From assembly GCA_016777125.1 (NCBI GenBank), contig JADHSC010000001.1, forward strand, positions 62,001-126,000: a stretch of DNA of 64,000 nt, read 5' to 3'. The stretch's first letter is position 1. The number at the start of each line of letters is the position of its first letter. The notes below the pieces were generated by a model. The model worked only from the letters and a program-made list of their open reading frames with translations. It did no database searches and was not told the DNA's origin. A program made the position numbers and the translations under genes. The DNA comes from Candidatus Poseidoniaceae archaeon. Lineage in GTDB: Archaea; Thermoplasmatota; Poseidoniia; Poseidoniales; Poseidoniaceae. Of the stretch, positions 17,178 to 24,696 are shown in pieces.

Positions 17178-17627
17178 ATGGTTCAAATAGGAGTTGGAAG
17201 AGCCGCGAGTAGGTGTCGTGACTTGGATGAAGAAGTCGTTGAATTTAACATAGCCCACAATCGTAAATATTCGATTGACCATTTATGGTACCAAGAAAAA
17301 GATGATGAAAAGATCATGGTCGGTATTAGCGAGTTTCTCGGTGTAGAAATTGGCGAAGTACTTCGCGTGATACTTCCGCAAGCAGAAACTGTTGTTGATG
17401 AAGGACAAGACATGTTCTCATTATGGACTAGTGAAGAGAAAATAGCCTTTAGCGCCCCATTTTCAGGGACAATCACTGAAGTGAATGGAGAAGTTGAAAT
17501 CAATCCAGATCTCGTCAACGAATCCGCATATGACCTTGGGTGGATTCTTGTTCTACAACCATTCCAATTGGACATGGAAAACCTACTCGAACCAGATGAG
17601 TACGTAGAGTACCTCTCTGAGATTTGA
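17178..17627 (+). CDS. Glycine-cleavage H-like (lipoyl-domain) protein
   Basis: This protein of about 149 residues has the GcvH hammerhead fold pattern: KYSIDHLWYQEKDDEKIMVG, ISEFLGVEIGEVLRVILPQ, then APFSGTITEVNGEVEINPDL and VNESAYDLGWILVL. In true H proteins a lipoylated Lys lies seven residues before the A-P-x-S-G turn (as in ESVKA). Here that turn is preceded by WTSEEKIAFS, with Lys only five residues away and Glu in the usual place. It may carry lipoate at a shifted position or have lost the cofactor. No gcvT or gcvP lies nearby. ATG 17178 is preferred to 17145 because the extra residues do not fit the family. It leads the Hpt gene by 16 bases. Confidence 0.7.
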   Translation: MVQIGVGRAASRCRDLDEEVVEFNIAHNRKYSIDHLWYQEKDDEKIMVGISEFLGVEIGEVLRVILPQAETVVDEGQDMFSLWTSEEKIAFSAPFSGTITEVNGEVEINPDLVNESAYDLGWILVLQPFQLDMENLLEPDEYVEYLSEI

Positions 17628-17643
17628 GCAAAGACGTGGAATC

Positions 17644-18225
17644 ATGTTCGATGCTATTCAACGACTAACAGCCTCACTCAAAGAGGCCCCTGTTGTTTGG
17701 AAAGGAGACTATCCATACTTTATCCATCCACTTACAGATGGAGTGCCTCGACTCGAATCAGATGTATTTCAAGCAGTAGTCGACCTTGTGTTTGACTCAG
17801 TGGATTGGAGTAAGATTGATCTGCTACTTGGCATCGAGGCCATGGGCTTACCGCTCACCTCTTCTCTGTCTTTGCGAACTGGATTACCTCAAGTTGTTGC
17901 TCGGAAGCGCTCGTATGGTCTTGATGGTGAAATTGTCATCGATCAAAATACTGGCTATTCCAAGGGAAGTATGTATCTCAACGATATCCAACCTGGAGAA
18001 TCAATTGCCATTGTCGATGATGTGCTTTCGACTGGAGGGACACTCGATGCAGTCATCAAAGGCGTCCAAAGAGCAGGAGCAAGCGTCACAGCTATTGTGG
18101 CTGTTGTCGAAAAAGGTCCTGGTCTTGAAATGCTCAAAAAGAAATATCCTACTATCGATATATCTTCCATTGTTCGATTGACAATGGATGGTGCAGAGAT
18201 AGTTCTTCTTGATGAGGTGGTATAA
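17644..18225 (+). CDS. hpt: Archaeal-type hypoxanthine/guanine phosphoribosyltransferase
   Basis: This 193-residue enzyme salvages hypoxanthine or guanine to IMP/GMP with PRPP. The N-terminal block (LKEAPVVWKGDYPYFIHPLT followed by DGVPRLES) is characteristic of the archaeal HGPRT group, related in fold to adenine phosphoribosyltransferase. The PRPP-binding loop reads IAIVDDVLSTGGTLDAVI at about 120-137. Base specificity is assigned by resemblance to the archaeal Hpt group; adenine is the alternative. The gene sits after the GcvH-like gene, and its stop shares one base with the start of dph2 (TAATG), implying translational coupling. Confidence 0.87.
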   Translation: MFDAIQRLTASLKEAPVVWKGDYPYFIHPLTDGVPRLESDVFQAVVDLVFDSVDWSKIDLLLGIEAMGLPLTSSLSLRTGLPQVVARKRSYGLDGEIVIDQNTGYSKGSMYLNDIQPGESIAIVDDVLSTGGTLDAVIKGVQRAGASVTAIVAVVEKGPGLEMLKKKYPTIDISSIVRLTMDGAEIVLLDEVV

Positions 18226-19334
18226 TGGACTTAGACAGACACGATTTCAAACTTGACGAACTAATTGGACGAATTCAGGAAAATGATCATCGCCTTGTGG
18301 CCTTACAAGTTCCTGAAGGGTTGAAAATGCAAGCATTAGAAATGATGGACGAAATTGAAACTGCTTCTAGTGCAAAGGTTGTTTTGGCTGCAGATCCGTG
18401 TTACGGAGCCTGCGATCTTGTTCACGATAAAATGCAGATGATGGGCGTGGAATTAGTCGCCCACATGGGCCACTCTCAGATGAATATCGAATCAGGTATG
18501 CCAACTCAATTTATTGACGTCACATATGATGGAGATCCAGACTTGGCTCCTGTCATTCCGATGTTGAATAAGCATCTTGCCATCGCCAAGGGCCGTATGG
18601 AGAATCAAGATGTCGAGACTGACCTTTCTGAGGAAGAAGCAAAAGAGCGATTTATTGACGCTGTGGGAAGAATGACTCCGCTTAAAGACACCAAATTAGG
18701 GCTCGTAGGAAGTATCCAACATCTCCACCTTCTACCTGATTTCCACGACCGTCTCGAAAAAGCCGGATACGATGTAACAATACCGATGGGTGGAGCTCGT
18801 TTGACTTTCCCAGGTCAAGTTCTTGGTTGCAATTATTCTGGTGATGATGATACGATAGGGCATTACCTCTTCCTCGGAAGTGGAGATTTCCATCCGATTG
18901 GCCTTGTCTTGCATACGGGAAAGCCACTTGCTATGCTCGACCCTTACTCGGGCGATGCAATCGAAATGTCCTTTGAACGCATTGAGCGTATTCTTCGACA
19001 GCGATCTGGACTGATTATGTCGTCCATGGACGCAACTCGATTTGGAATCCTGATTGGAGAGAAGCCTGGACAAATGCGCCGAACACTCGCTCTTCGAATG
19101 AAAAGATTACTCGAAAAACACGGAAAGAAGGGATACCTTCTCGCTCTCGAACACGTTGGACCAGAACTCATTGACTTCTATCCAGTAGATGCCTTTGTGA
19201 ACACTGCTTGTCCGCGTATCGCTATTGATGATGCGGTCAAGTATGCTAAACCACTGATTACCCCTTACGAACTTGAAGTAGCGCTTGGCGAAAAGAAATG
19301 GGAAATGGGATATCAATTTGATGAGATACCCTGA
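18225..19334 (+). CDS. dph2: Diphthamide synthase Dph2 (2-(3-amino-3-carboxypropyl)histidine synthase)
   Basis: This 369-residue radical-SAM-like iron-sulfur enzyme transfers the aminocarboxypropyl group of SAM to a histidine of translation factor EF-2, the first step of diphthamide formation. The three cluster cysteines are visible as Cys59 (DPCYGACD), Cys202 (VLGCNYSG) and Cys329 (NTACPRIAIDD), one per domain, as in archaeal Dph2. VALQVPEGLKMQAL near the start is the family hallmark. The start overlaps the hpt stop by one base. The enzyme works as a homodimer in archaea. Confidence 0.93.
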   Translation: MDLDRHDFKLDELIGRIQENDHRLVALQVPEGLKMQALEMMDEIETASSAKVVLAADPCYGACDLVHDKMQMMGVELVAHMGHSQMNIESGMPTQFIDVTYDGDPDLAPVIPMLNKHLAIAKGRMENQDVETDLSEEEAKERFIDAVGRMTPLKDTKLGLVGSIQHLHLLPDFHDRLEKAGYDVTIPMGGARLTFPGQVLGCNYSGDDDTIGHYLFLGSGDFHPIGLVLHTGKPLAMLDPYSGDAIEMSFERIERILRQRSGLIMSSMDATRFGILIGEKPGQMRRTLALRMKRLLEKHGKKGYLLALEHVGPELIDFYPVDAFVNTACPRIAIDDAVKYAKPLITPYELEVALGEKKWEMGYQFDEIP

Positions 19335-19401
19335 GACTCTACTTTTCATTCTTGATTGAGTACGAGTGTTCAAGAACGGTTGGCGACAAGAGCCAATCAG
19401 C

Positions 19402-20586
19402 ATGAGCGACTATCTTGATCGAATTGGTTCTGGTCTTATCCTCCTAGACCCTGGTCCGTTGGATTTTGATTTCATACCAGAAACGATGGTCGGCCGCGGA
19501 GAGATTCAAAGTAACCTCGCTGCAAAGTTTCATTCGATATCCCATCCAAACAGTAGTGCTAACGTTGTTATCACGGGGCCAGTCGGAAGTGGTAAGACAT
19601 TACTTGCTAGGACTTTTTGCCGTGATATTGAACATCATCTAAGAAATAAACGTCAGATTCGAAGCGTCCACATCAATTGTAGGAATGCTACAACAAATGT
19701 CCGAGTTGCACAACGTATTGTTCAGACATTGGATGCAGGGCATCCGGACAGGGGACTTTCAATGGGCGAGTTGCTGAACAGCCTTCGCCGCCTACTACGC
19801 TCAAATGACCGACACCTGATTATTGTACTCGATGAGGTTGATCACCTGCTGCGAAAATCTGGAAACGATCTGATTTACCAACTCCTTCGTATTGATGAAG
19901 ATCAAGACGGTAGTGGCACGATATCTCTTATTCTAATCAGTCAAGAGCAGGTTCTTGATGTACTCGAAAATGCAGTCATCTCTCGCTTTGGACACACCAA
20001 CCATTTGCCGATTCCATCGTATGATTACGACGGTTTGCTAGCTATTACTCGTCAGCGAGCAGAAGCTGCCCTGAATCCACAATCATGGACTGAAGAAATT
20101 CTCAAACTTATTGCCACTTCCGCAGCACCTTCTGGCGATGCGCGTCAAGTCATCGAATTACTCAATGGTGCTGTCGAACATGCGGAGTCTGACGGAAGAT
20201 CTATGCTTGAGCCTGAACATGTTCAAACACGGGCTAAAGCCATACCTCAGGTTATGCCTGAAGATGTTCTTGATGAGTTAACGGGCCATCCGATGCTGGT
20301 TCTTTTGGGTATTTGCCGACGCCTACGCAAAACAGAATTCATGACAAGTAAAGATGTCGAATCGATGTATACGGTTGTTTGTGAAGAATACGAAGTAAAG
20401 CCTAGAAGCCACACAACGGTTTGGAAATATCTCAAAATAATTGAGGGTTTGAGCATTATTGATACCCGCGTAGATACGGTTGGTGATGGTCGTGGAAGAA
20501 CGACCCATATCTCGATGCCGCATGCCCTTCCAATGGATGTTGCTGCCCGAATTGAAGGTCGTGTTGTCAAAAAACTGAATCGGTGA
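19402..20586 (+). CDS. cdc6: Orc1/Cdc6 replication initiator
   Basis: This AAA+ protein of about 394 residues binds replication origins and loads the MCM helicase. It shows Walker A GPVGSGKT at about 59-66, Walker B LIIVLDEVDHLL, sensor 1 (LILISQEQ), the ISRFGHTNHLPIP region and a C-terminal winged helix (about 300-390, LTGHPMLVLLGICRRLRKTE onward). ATG 19402 starts a good Cdc6 N-terminus; GTG 19366 would add 12 residues. No clear origin repeats lie in the short flanks. It precedes the S6e/eIF2-gamma block on the same strand. Confidence 0.9.
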   Translation: MSDYLDRIGSGLILLDPGPLDFDFIPETMVGRGEIQSNLAAKFHSISHPNSSANVVITGPVGSGKTLLARTFCRDIEHHLRNKRQIRSVHINCRNATTNVRVAQRIVQTLDAGHPDRGLSMGELLNSLRRLLRSNDRHLIIVLDEVDHLLRKSGNDLIYQLLRIDEDQDGSGTISLILISQEQVLDVLENAVISRFGHTNHLPIPSYDYDGLLAITRQRAEAALNPQSWTEEILKLIATSAAPSGDARQVIELLNGAVEHAESDGRSMLEPEHVQTRAKAIPQVMPEDVLDELTGHPMLVLLGICRRLRKTEFMTSKDVESMYTVVCEEYEVKPRSHTTVWKYLKIIEGLSIIDTRVDTVGDGRGRTTHISMPHALPMDVAARIEGRVVKKLNR

Positions 20587-20653
20587 TGAACGAATCCAAT
20601 GCGGTGAGGCTAAATAGGGGTCGTTTGTCGCTAAGTTGCTAGAGGAATGCTTT

Positions 20654-21175
20654 ATGGCTGAAGGAAACTCATTTGTTGCAGTGGTCAACGACACCACAAC
20701 CAAGTTGACTCGAACCACAAACGGTGGTAAGGAAAAGACGTACTCCCCGTCATATAAGACGGTTATTTCAGGTACAAACCATGCACAATTACTCGGAAAG
20801 AAGATCGGCGATGTTATCGAAGGCGTCTTCGTCGGCGAAGGAGAATCACTCCTTACTGGTTACAAACTCGAAATCACTGGAGGATCAGACAAAACTGGTA
20901 CTCCAATGCGTCGTGACCTCGAAGGCGGTTCCCGACAAGCAATTCTTGTTACTGCTTCAACTGGTTTCAAAGGACATTATCTGGTCTCAAAGACCAAGAA
21001 AGGTGAAAAGAAGCGTTTCCGATACAAGCCAGACGGTATGCGAATGCGCAGAGTATTCCGTGGAAACACAATCACTCAAGACACACGTCAAATCAATCTG
21101 AAAGTTGTCGATGCAGGAAACATCGGACTTGACACATTGCTCGGTGCGGGCGAAGGTGCAGCACCTGCGGAGTGA
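20654..21175 (+). CDS. rps6e: Small-subunit ribosomal protein S6e
   Basis: This 173-residue protein is a component of the archaeal/eukaryal small ribosomal subunit. It is recognised by SYKTVISGTNHAQLLGKKIG, DVIEGVFVGEG, YKLEITGGSDKTGTPMRRD and FRYKPDGMRMRRVFRGNTI. ATG 20654 gives the family N-terminus; an upstream in-frame extension at 20636 is unlikely. The protein is somewhat longer than the roughly 125-residue archaeal norm, with a C-terminal extension of glycine- and alanine-rich residues. S6e followed by eIF2-gamma and a PIN gene is a conserved archaeal neighbourhood. Confidence 0.93.
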   Translation: MAEGNSFVAVVNDTTTKLTRTTNGGKEKTYSPSYKTVISGTNHAQLLGKKIGDVIEGVFVGEGESLLTGYKLEITGGSDKTGTPMRRDLEGGSRQAILVTASTGFKGHYLVSKTKKGEKKRFRYKPDGMRMRRVFRGNTITQDTRQINLKVVDAGNIGLDTLLGAGEGAAPAE

Positions 21176-21215
21176 AACCCGAGAGGGTCGTCGTTGAATA
21201 AGGAGGAATGGAAGC

Positions 21216-22454
21216 ATGGCAAGAACGCTTCCATCACAACCTGAAGTCAATATTGGCCTTGTTGGACATGTTGATCACGGAAAAACAACTCTTACACAAG
21301 CTCTTTCTGGAGTTTGGACCGATACTCATTCTGAAGAACGACGTAGAGGTATCTCGATTAAATTGGGATATGCAGATACTGCATTCTACAAAACCGACTC
21401 TGGGCAATACTATGCCACGGGCCGCCGCCCAGAGGGTGGGAAAGACATTGATTCTGAACTACAACGGGTTGTATCCTTCGTCGATGCACCTGGCCACGAG
21501 ACTTTGATGGCAATCATGATTACTGGGGCATCCATTATGGATGGCGCTATGTTGATGGTTGCTGCGAATGAAACATGCCCTCAACCTCAAACACGAGAAC
21601 ACCTCATGGCACTGGAAATTGCAGGAATCAAGAACATCGTTATTGTTCAAAACAAAATTGATCTTGTCACCAAAGAAAGAGCAATGGAATCCTATAGCGA
21701 AATCAAGGAATTCCTAGAAGGAACGATTGCTCAAAATGCTCCTGTCATCCCAGTATCTGCTCACCACGATGTAAACCTCGATATCCTAATCGAAGCAATC
21801 GAACAAACAATTCCAACTCCAAACCGTCAAGAAGACGAAAGAGCAGTCATGCATATCGCTCGTTCATTTGATGTAAATCGGCCAGGCACACGCCCTGCAA
21901 AACTAACAGGAGGCGTGATTGGAGGATCAATTGTCGAGGGGGCGTTCAGAGAAGGTGATGAAATCATCATTGGACCAGGACGAAAAATCGAACAAGGAAA
22001 CAAAACAAGATGGGAACCCATTGAAACCACCATTACGAGCATGCAAGGCGGAGGTGGGAAGCGCGACGTCATAATGGCAGGAGGATTGTGTGGTCTTGGA
22101 ACTCTTCTCGACCCATCAATTACAACTGCTGATAACCTCTCTGGACAGGTTCTTGCCAAGAAGGGTGAGTTGCCGACAATTCGAACTGAATGTTCTATCT
22201 CAGTGGAACTGATGGATACGATGGTTTCAGGTGATGGAGAAGGAGCTGACAAAATCTATCCTCTTCGAAACAATGAGATGTTGATGGTAAACGTAGCAAC
22301 TTCAACATCAGTAGGTGTAGTGAAGGGTGCTGAAAAAGGAAAAGCTACACTCCATCTACGACTTCCGATCTGTGCTGATGAAGGTCAACGTGTTTCACTC
22401 TCAAGAAGAGTTGGCGCACGATGGAGATTGATTGGTCACGGGACCATCCAGTGA
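21216..22454 (+). CDS. eif2g: Translation initiation factor aIF2 gamma subunit
   Basis: This 412-residue GTPase delivers initiator tRNA to the small ribosomal subunit. G1 reads GHVDHGKTTL at 17-26, switch I contains ERRRGISIKLGYAD, G3 is DAPGHETLMA, G4 NKIDLV and G5 SAHHD. A beta-barrel domain II and III follow (RPGTRPAKLTGGVIGGSI, ending LSRRVGARWRLIGHG). The Cys-rich zinc knuckle of many aIF2-gamma proteins, usually placed between switch I and G3, is missing; that segment here is TAFYKTDSGQYYATGRRPE. AAGGAGG lies seven bases before the ATG region. The PIN-domain gene starts nine bases after the stop. Confidence 0.94.
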   Translation: MARTLPSQPEVNIGLVGHVDHGKTTLTQALSGVWTDTHSEERRRGISIKLGYADTAFYKTDSGQYYATGRRPEGGKDIDSELQRVVSFVDAPGHETLMAIMITGASIMDGAMLMVAANETCPQPQTREHLMALEIAGIKNIVIVQNKIDLVTKERAMESYSEIKEFLEGTIAQNAPVIPVSAHHDVNLDILIEAIEQTIPTPNRQEDERAVMHIARSFDVNRPGTRPAKLTGGVIGGSIVEGAFREGDEIIIGPGRKIEQGNKTRWEPIETTITSMQGGGGKRDVIMAGGLCGLGTLLDPSITTADNLSGQVLAKKGELPTIRTECSISVELMDTMVSGDGEGADKIYPLRNNEMLMVNVATSTSVGVVKGAEKGKATLHLRLPICADEGQRVSLSRRVGARWRLIGHGTIQ

Positions 22455-22463
22455 GATGATGTC

Positions 22464-22838
22464 ATGGGCGATGTGCTCATTGATGCCTGTGGCTGGGTTG
22501 CACTTATCGATGCTGGACTCAATATCGACAGCGCATTGTCTTCACTCATAGGACCTCCACACTTCATTCTCCTACCTTCAGTATTGGAAGAACTTACACT
22601 CGTTCAAGAAAAAAGAACTCTCAGAAATACCATCATGCTTGAACTCCTGCTTCAACGATCAACAATGGTTGAGGAGAAATCTGGTCATACAGATGATTTA
22701 CTCCTAGAACATGCAAGAATAAATGAAATCCCTCTCCTTACCGTTGATGCAAATCTGAAGCGGAGATGCTTTGAATCAAGTGTTGATGTGATTGAAGTTA
22801 TGAATCGTAAAAAACTGCGTCTAGTAGCCTCTCTATAG
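22464..22838 (+). CDS. PIN-domain ribonuclease-like protein
   Basis: This 124-residue single-domain protein has the acidic residues expected of a PIN nuclease: Asp7 (VLIDACGW), Glu42/Glu43 (PSVLEEL), Asp77/Asp78 (HTDDLLLEHA) and Asp95 (LLTVDANLKRR). PIN proteins cleave RNA using metal ions. Its position directly behind aIF2-gamma is the conserved archaeal arrangement of a Fcf1/VapC9-type housekeeping PIN protein thought to act in rRNA or mRNA processing. No antitoxin gene is adjacent, so a toxin role is unlikely. Confidence 0.82.
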   Translation: MGDVLIDACGWVALIDAGLNIDSALSSLIGPPHFILLPSVLEELTLVQEKRTLRNTIMLELLLQRSTMVEEKSGHTDDLLLEHARINEIPLLTVDANLKRRCFESSVDVIEVMNRKKLRLVASL

Positions 22839-22850
22839 AATATAGAAACG

Positions 22851-22883
22851 TTTTTGGGGCTTTTAGCCTTTAATAATAGGCCT
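22851..22883 (+). terminator. Probable T-rich terminator after the aIF2-gamma/PIN genes
   Basis: T5 at 22851-22855 is followed by a GGC/T4/GCC mini-stem and a GCCT...AGGC stem around an A/T loop, between the PIN stop and the next promoter. Archaeal termination relies mainly on T tracts; this is a plausible site, not a strong one. Confidence 0.35.
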
Positions 22884-22927
22884 TTGCATTATACGTACTC
22901 ATTTTCCCATACAAGTAGGTGAGAAGT

Positions 22928-22936
22928 TAAAATAAG
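22928..22936 (+). promoter_or_regulatory. TATA-like box of the wHTH regulator gene
   Basis: TTAAAATAA lies 20-28 bases before ATG 22956, which would place the transcription start at the start codon (leaderless mRNA). Confidence 0.4.
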
Positions 22937-22955
22937 GTAACTAAATGCGGTATGT

Positions 22956-23375
22956 ATGGATGAACACACAACTACCAACAGACCCTCTAAAATCCTACAT
23001 AACTCTCTTTGCAAACAACTAATTGAACTGGGAATACAAACACACACAGCCAGTGTCCTTACATGCCTCCATTATCATGGAGCATCGACATCCAGAGATC
23101 TGCAAACAAAGTGTAATTTACGCCAACCTGATGTAAGTATCGCCATTAATGAGCTTCGTGAAATGAACCTCATCATTCATAGTGCTATTAATCAGAATAA
23201 TCGCGGGAGACCTGCTCACATGTATCGTTTGAGACACACATTAGAACAATCTCTTATGCCATTTATACAACTTGCACAAGTTCGCGCCCAGGAGATCCTT
23301 TGTGGGATTGATACAGTCAAACTGATCGTTGTTTCTATTTCGAATGAACAAGGTTCAGAACCTATGGTAGCGTAA
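22956..23375 (+). CDS. Winged-helix transcriptional regulator (TrmB/MarR-like)
   Basis: This 139-residue protein carries a winged helix-turn-helix at about 25-90: HTASVLTCLHYHGASTSRDL, QTKCNLRQPDVSIAINELRE and the wing RGRPAHMYRL. The pattern of an ARG/PDVS recognition helix followed by a GRPxxxY wing resembles TrmB, MarR and small Sulfolobus Lrs14-like repressors. The C-terminal 45 residues are probably a dimerisation helix. No ligand domain is evident. It converges on the DUF357 gene with a 14-base overlap. Targets are unknown. Confidence 0.7.
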   Translation: MDEHTTTNRPSKILHNSLCKQLIELGIQTHTASVLTCLHYHGASTSRDLQTKCNLRQPDVSIAINELREMNLIIHSAINQNNRGRPAHMYRLRHTLEQSLMPFIQLAQVRAQEILCGIDTVKLIVVSISNEQGSEPMVA

Positions 23376-23658
23376 ACAGTACGTCATCGCCATGCCCATC
23401 TAGTAGGCGTAATTTAACTCCAGCGTCAATCCAAGCATGAGCGTAATTTATTGCTCCAAAGGCTCGTATGAAATCGCCCTGTTTCAAGAAATATTGAGCA
23501 TCGGAAGAATAGTCATCGGCCATAGATAACAATGTGTTGAGCATGTCCGCTTCTGGACTTCCTTCTTGAACGAGCGGTGTTGCTTTTTCACGGGCTTTTC
23601 GAGTAATTGAGAGATAATGTTCAACTCGCTCTTCCGTCAGAGTTTTTCCTGGATCCAT
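23362..23658 (-). CDS. DUF357 protein
   Basis: This 98-residue helical protein matches the archaeal DUF357 pattern: a repeated-helix body and the signature YFLKQGDFIRAFGAINYAHA followed by WIDAGVKLRLLD. DUF357 function is unknown; its fold is a small helical bundle. The start ATG 23658 follows the upstream stop without a gap (TGAATG), so it is probably translationally coupled to the propeller protein and belongs to the same operon as the AAA-wHTH ATPase. Confidence 0.8.
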   Translation of the reverse strand: MDPGKTLTEERVEHYLSITRKAREKATPLVQEGSPEADMLNTLLSMADDYSSDAQYFLKQGDFIRAFGAINYAHAWIDAGVKLRLLDGHGDDVLFTLP

Positions 23659-24696
23659 TCAATCACCACCTTTTTGTCGGCCTAAGAGACGCTTTACGTC
23701 GTCTTTTCTACCAAGAGCCTCATACAATTCGATCGCTCGTGAAAGGCGACCTTCATCCTCTGCAGTTTGTGCTCTCTGGAACAATGTTCGTCGTTCTTCC
23801 CAGCTACGAGCAAGTTTCGCATCTGCTGCTTCTTGATGCCTGTGCCGCTTTTCTTCTTCTGCAAGAGCAGGATCAACCCAACGTCTTGTCAAACCATCTC
23901 TACGAGCAGTAATCATCGAATTACGGCCTAATCGTAGAAGTAAATCACCAAGTTCCATGCCATCTCCTATTCGAGACAATTCGTTTTCAGTAGCTAAATG
24001 GTCAAGATGTCCTTCAATTCCGAGCACCCACCACCCATCTCCTGCCCTTGTAGCCATAAGAGGTTCCAACGAATCTGTTTCAACTCGATTCATTGAATCC
24101 CATCCAAATGGATGAGGGGCCCCTTCCCATAATTGACCATCAGAAGATAACAGTAGCAATCGACCATCCATGAGCAAGGAGCACCAACTCCAAACTGTTG
24201 TATCAATGACTCTACGTTTGTCTTGGTTAGCGATTTGCCCGCATAAAATAACTCCTTCAGAAGATTGCCATAGCAAATGTTCCCGATCTAGCCATCCGAC
24301 AAGTCTTCGAACAATCCCAGAGGAAATTCTACGAATTCCTTTACCATTTGAATCGAAAAGGTGGAGATTTCCATCTCTTCCAGAAAGAATCCACCCTCCC
24401 CCTGGTCGGTGAAGAAGGTGCAAGAAGCCACCTGGGCTGCTTCTACCTTCGTGGAGCATGGTCCCATCAACTGTTTTCAGAACAAAGAAACCGTGTGCTG
24501 CTAGGATGCCGATTGTCCCTTCACCGTTACAAATCGCGTGGACCTTGAACGGCATTGTTTGCTTCCATTGAATCTCATTGGACTCATTGAAGAGAATCAA
24601 ATCCAGGCCATAGGCTACTGCAAGTTGACCATCTATTGCAGCTATTGCACTAATCCGTGATGGAGCTTGCCAAGACCATGAAACTGTCCAAGACAT
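23659..24696 (-). CDS. Beta-propeller-like protein with helical C-terminus
   Basis: This 345-residue protein is not a named family. Residues 1-255 consist of short beta blade units with Trp/Gly patterns (WSWQAPSRISAIAAIDGQLA, GGGWILSGRDGNLHLFDSNG, DGWWVLGIEGHLDHLA), like a WD40/PQQ-type propeller. Residues from about 270 form charged helices ending in a TPR-like hairpin (RAQTAEDEGRLSRAIELYEA). No signal peptide or catalytic motif is seen. ATG 24696 shares one base with the upstream stop (TGATG). It sits between the AAA-wHTH ATPase and DUF357 genes in one operon and may be the scaffold of a complex, which is inference. Confidence 0.65.
   Translation of the reverse strand: MSWTVSWSWQAPSRISAIAAIDGQLAVAYGLDLILFNESNEIQWKQTMPFKVHAICNGEGTIGILAAHGFFVLKTVDGTMLHEGRSSPGGFLHLLHRPGGGWILSGRDGNLHLFDSNGKGIRRISSGIVRRLVGWLDREHLLWQSSEGVILCGQIANQDKRRVIDTTVWSWCSLLMDGRLLLLSSDGQLWEGAPHPFGWDSMNRVETDSLEPLMATRAGDGWWVLGIEGHLDHLATENELSRIGDGMELGDLLLRLGRNSMITARRDGLTRRWVDPALAEEEKRHRHQEAADAKLARSWEERRTLFQRAQTAEDEGRLSRAIELYEALGRKDDVKRLLGRQKGGD

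Noticed and set aside
19335..19401. Replication origin next to cdc6
   Set aside because: No origin recognition box-type repeats or A/T-rich unwinding region could be seen in the short flanks on either side of the gene.
22464..22838. PIN protein as a VapC toxin
   Set aside because: No antitoxin gene is adjacent and the place behind aIF2-gamma is a conserved housekeeping one.
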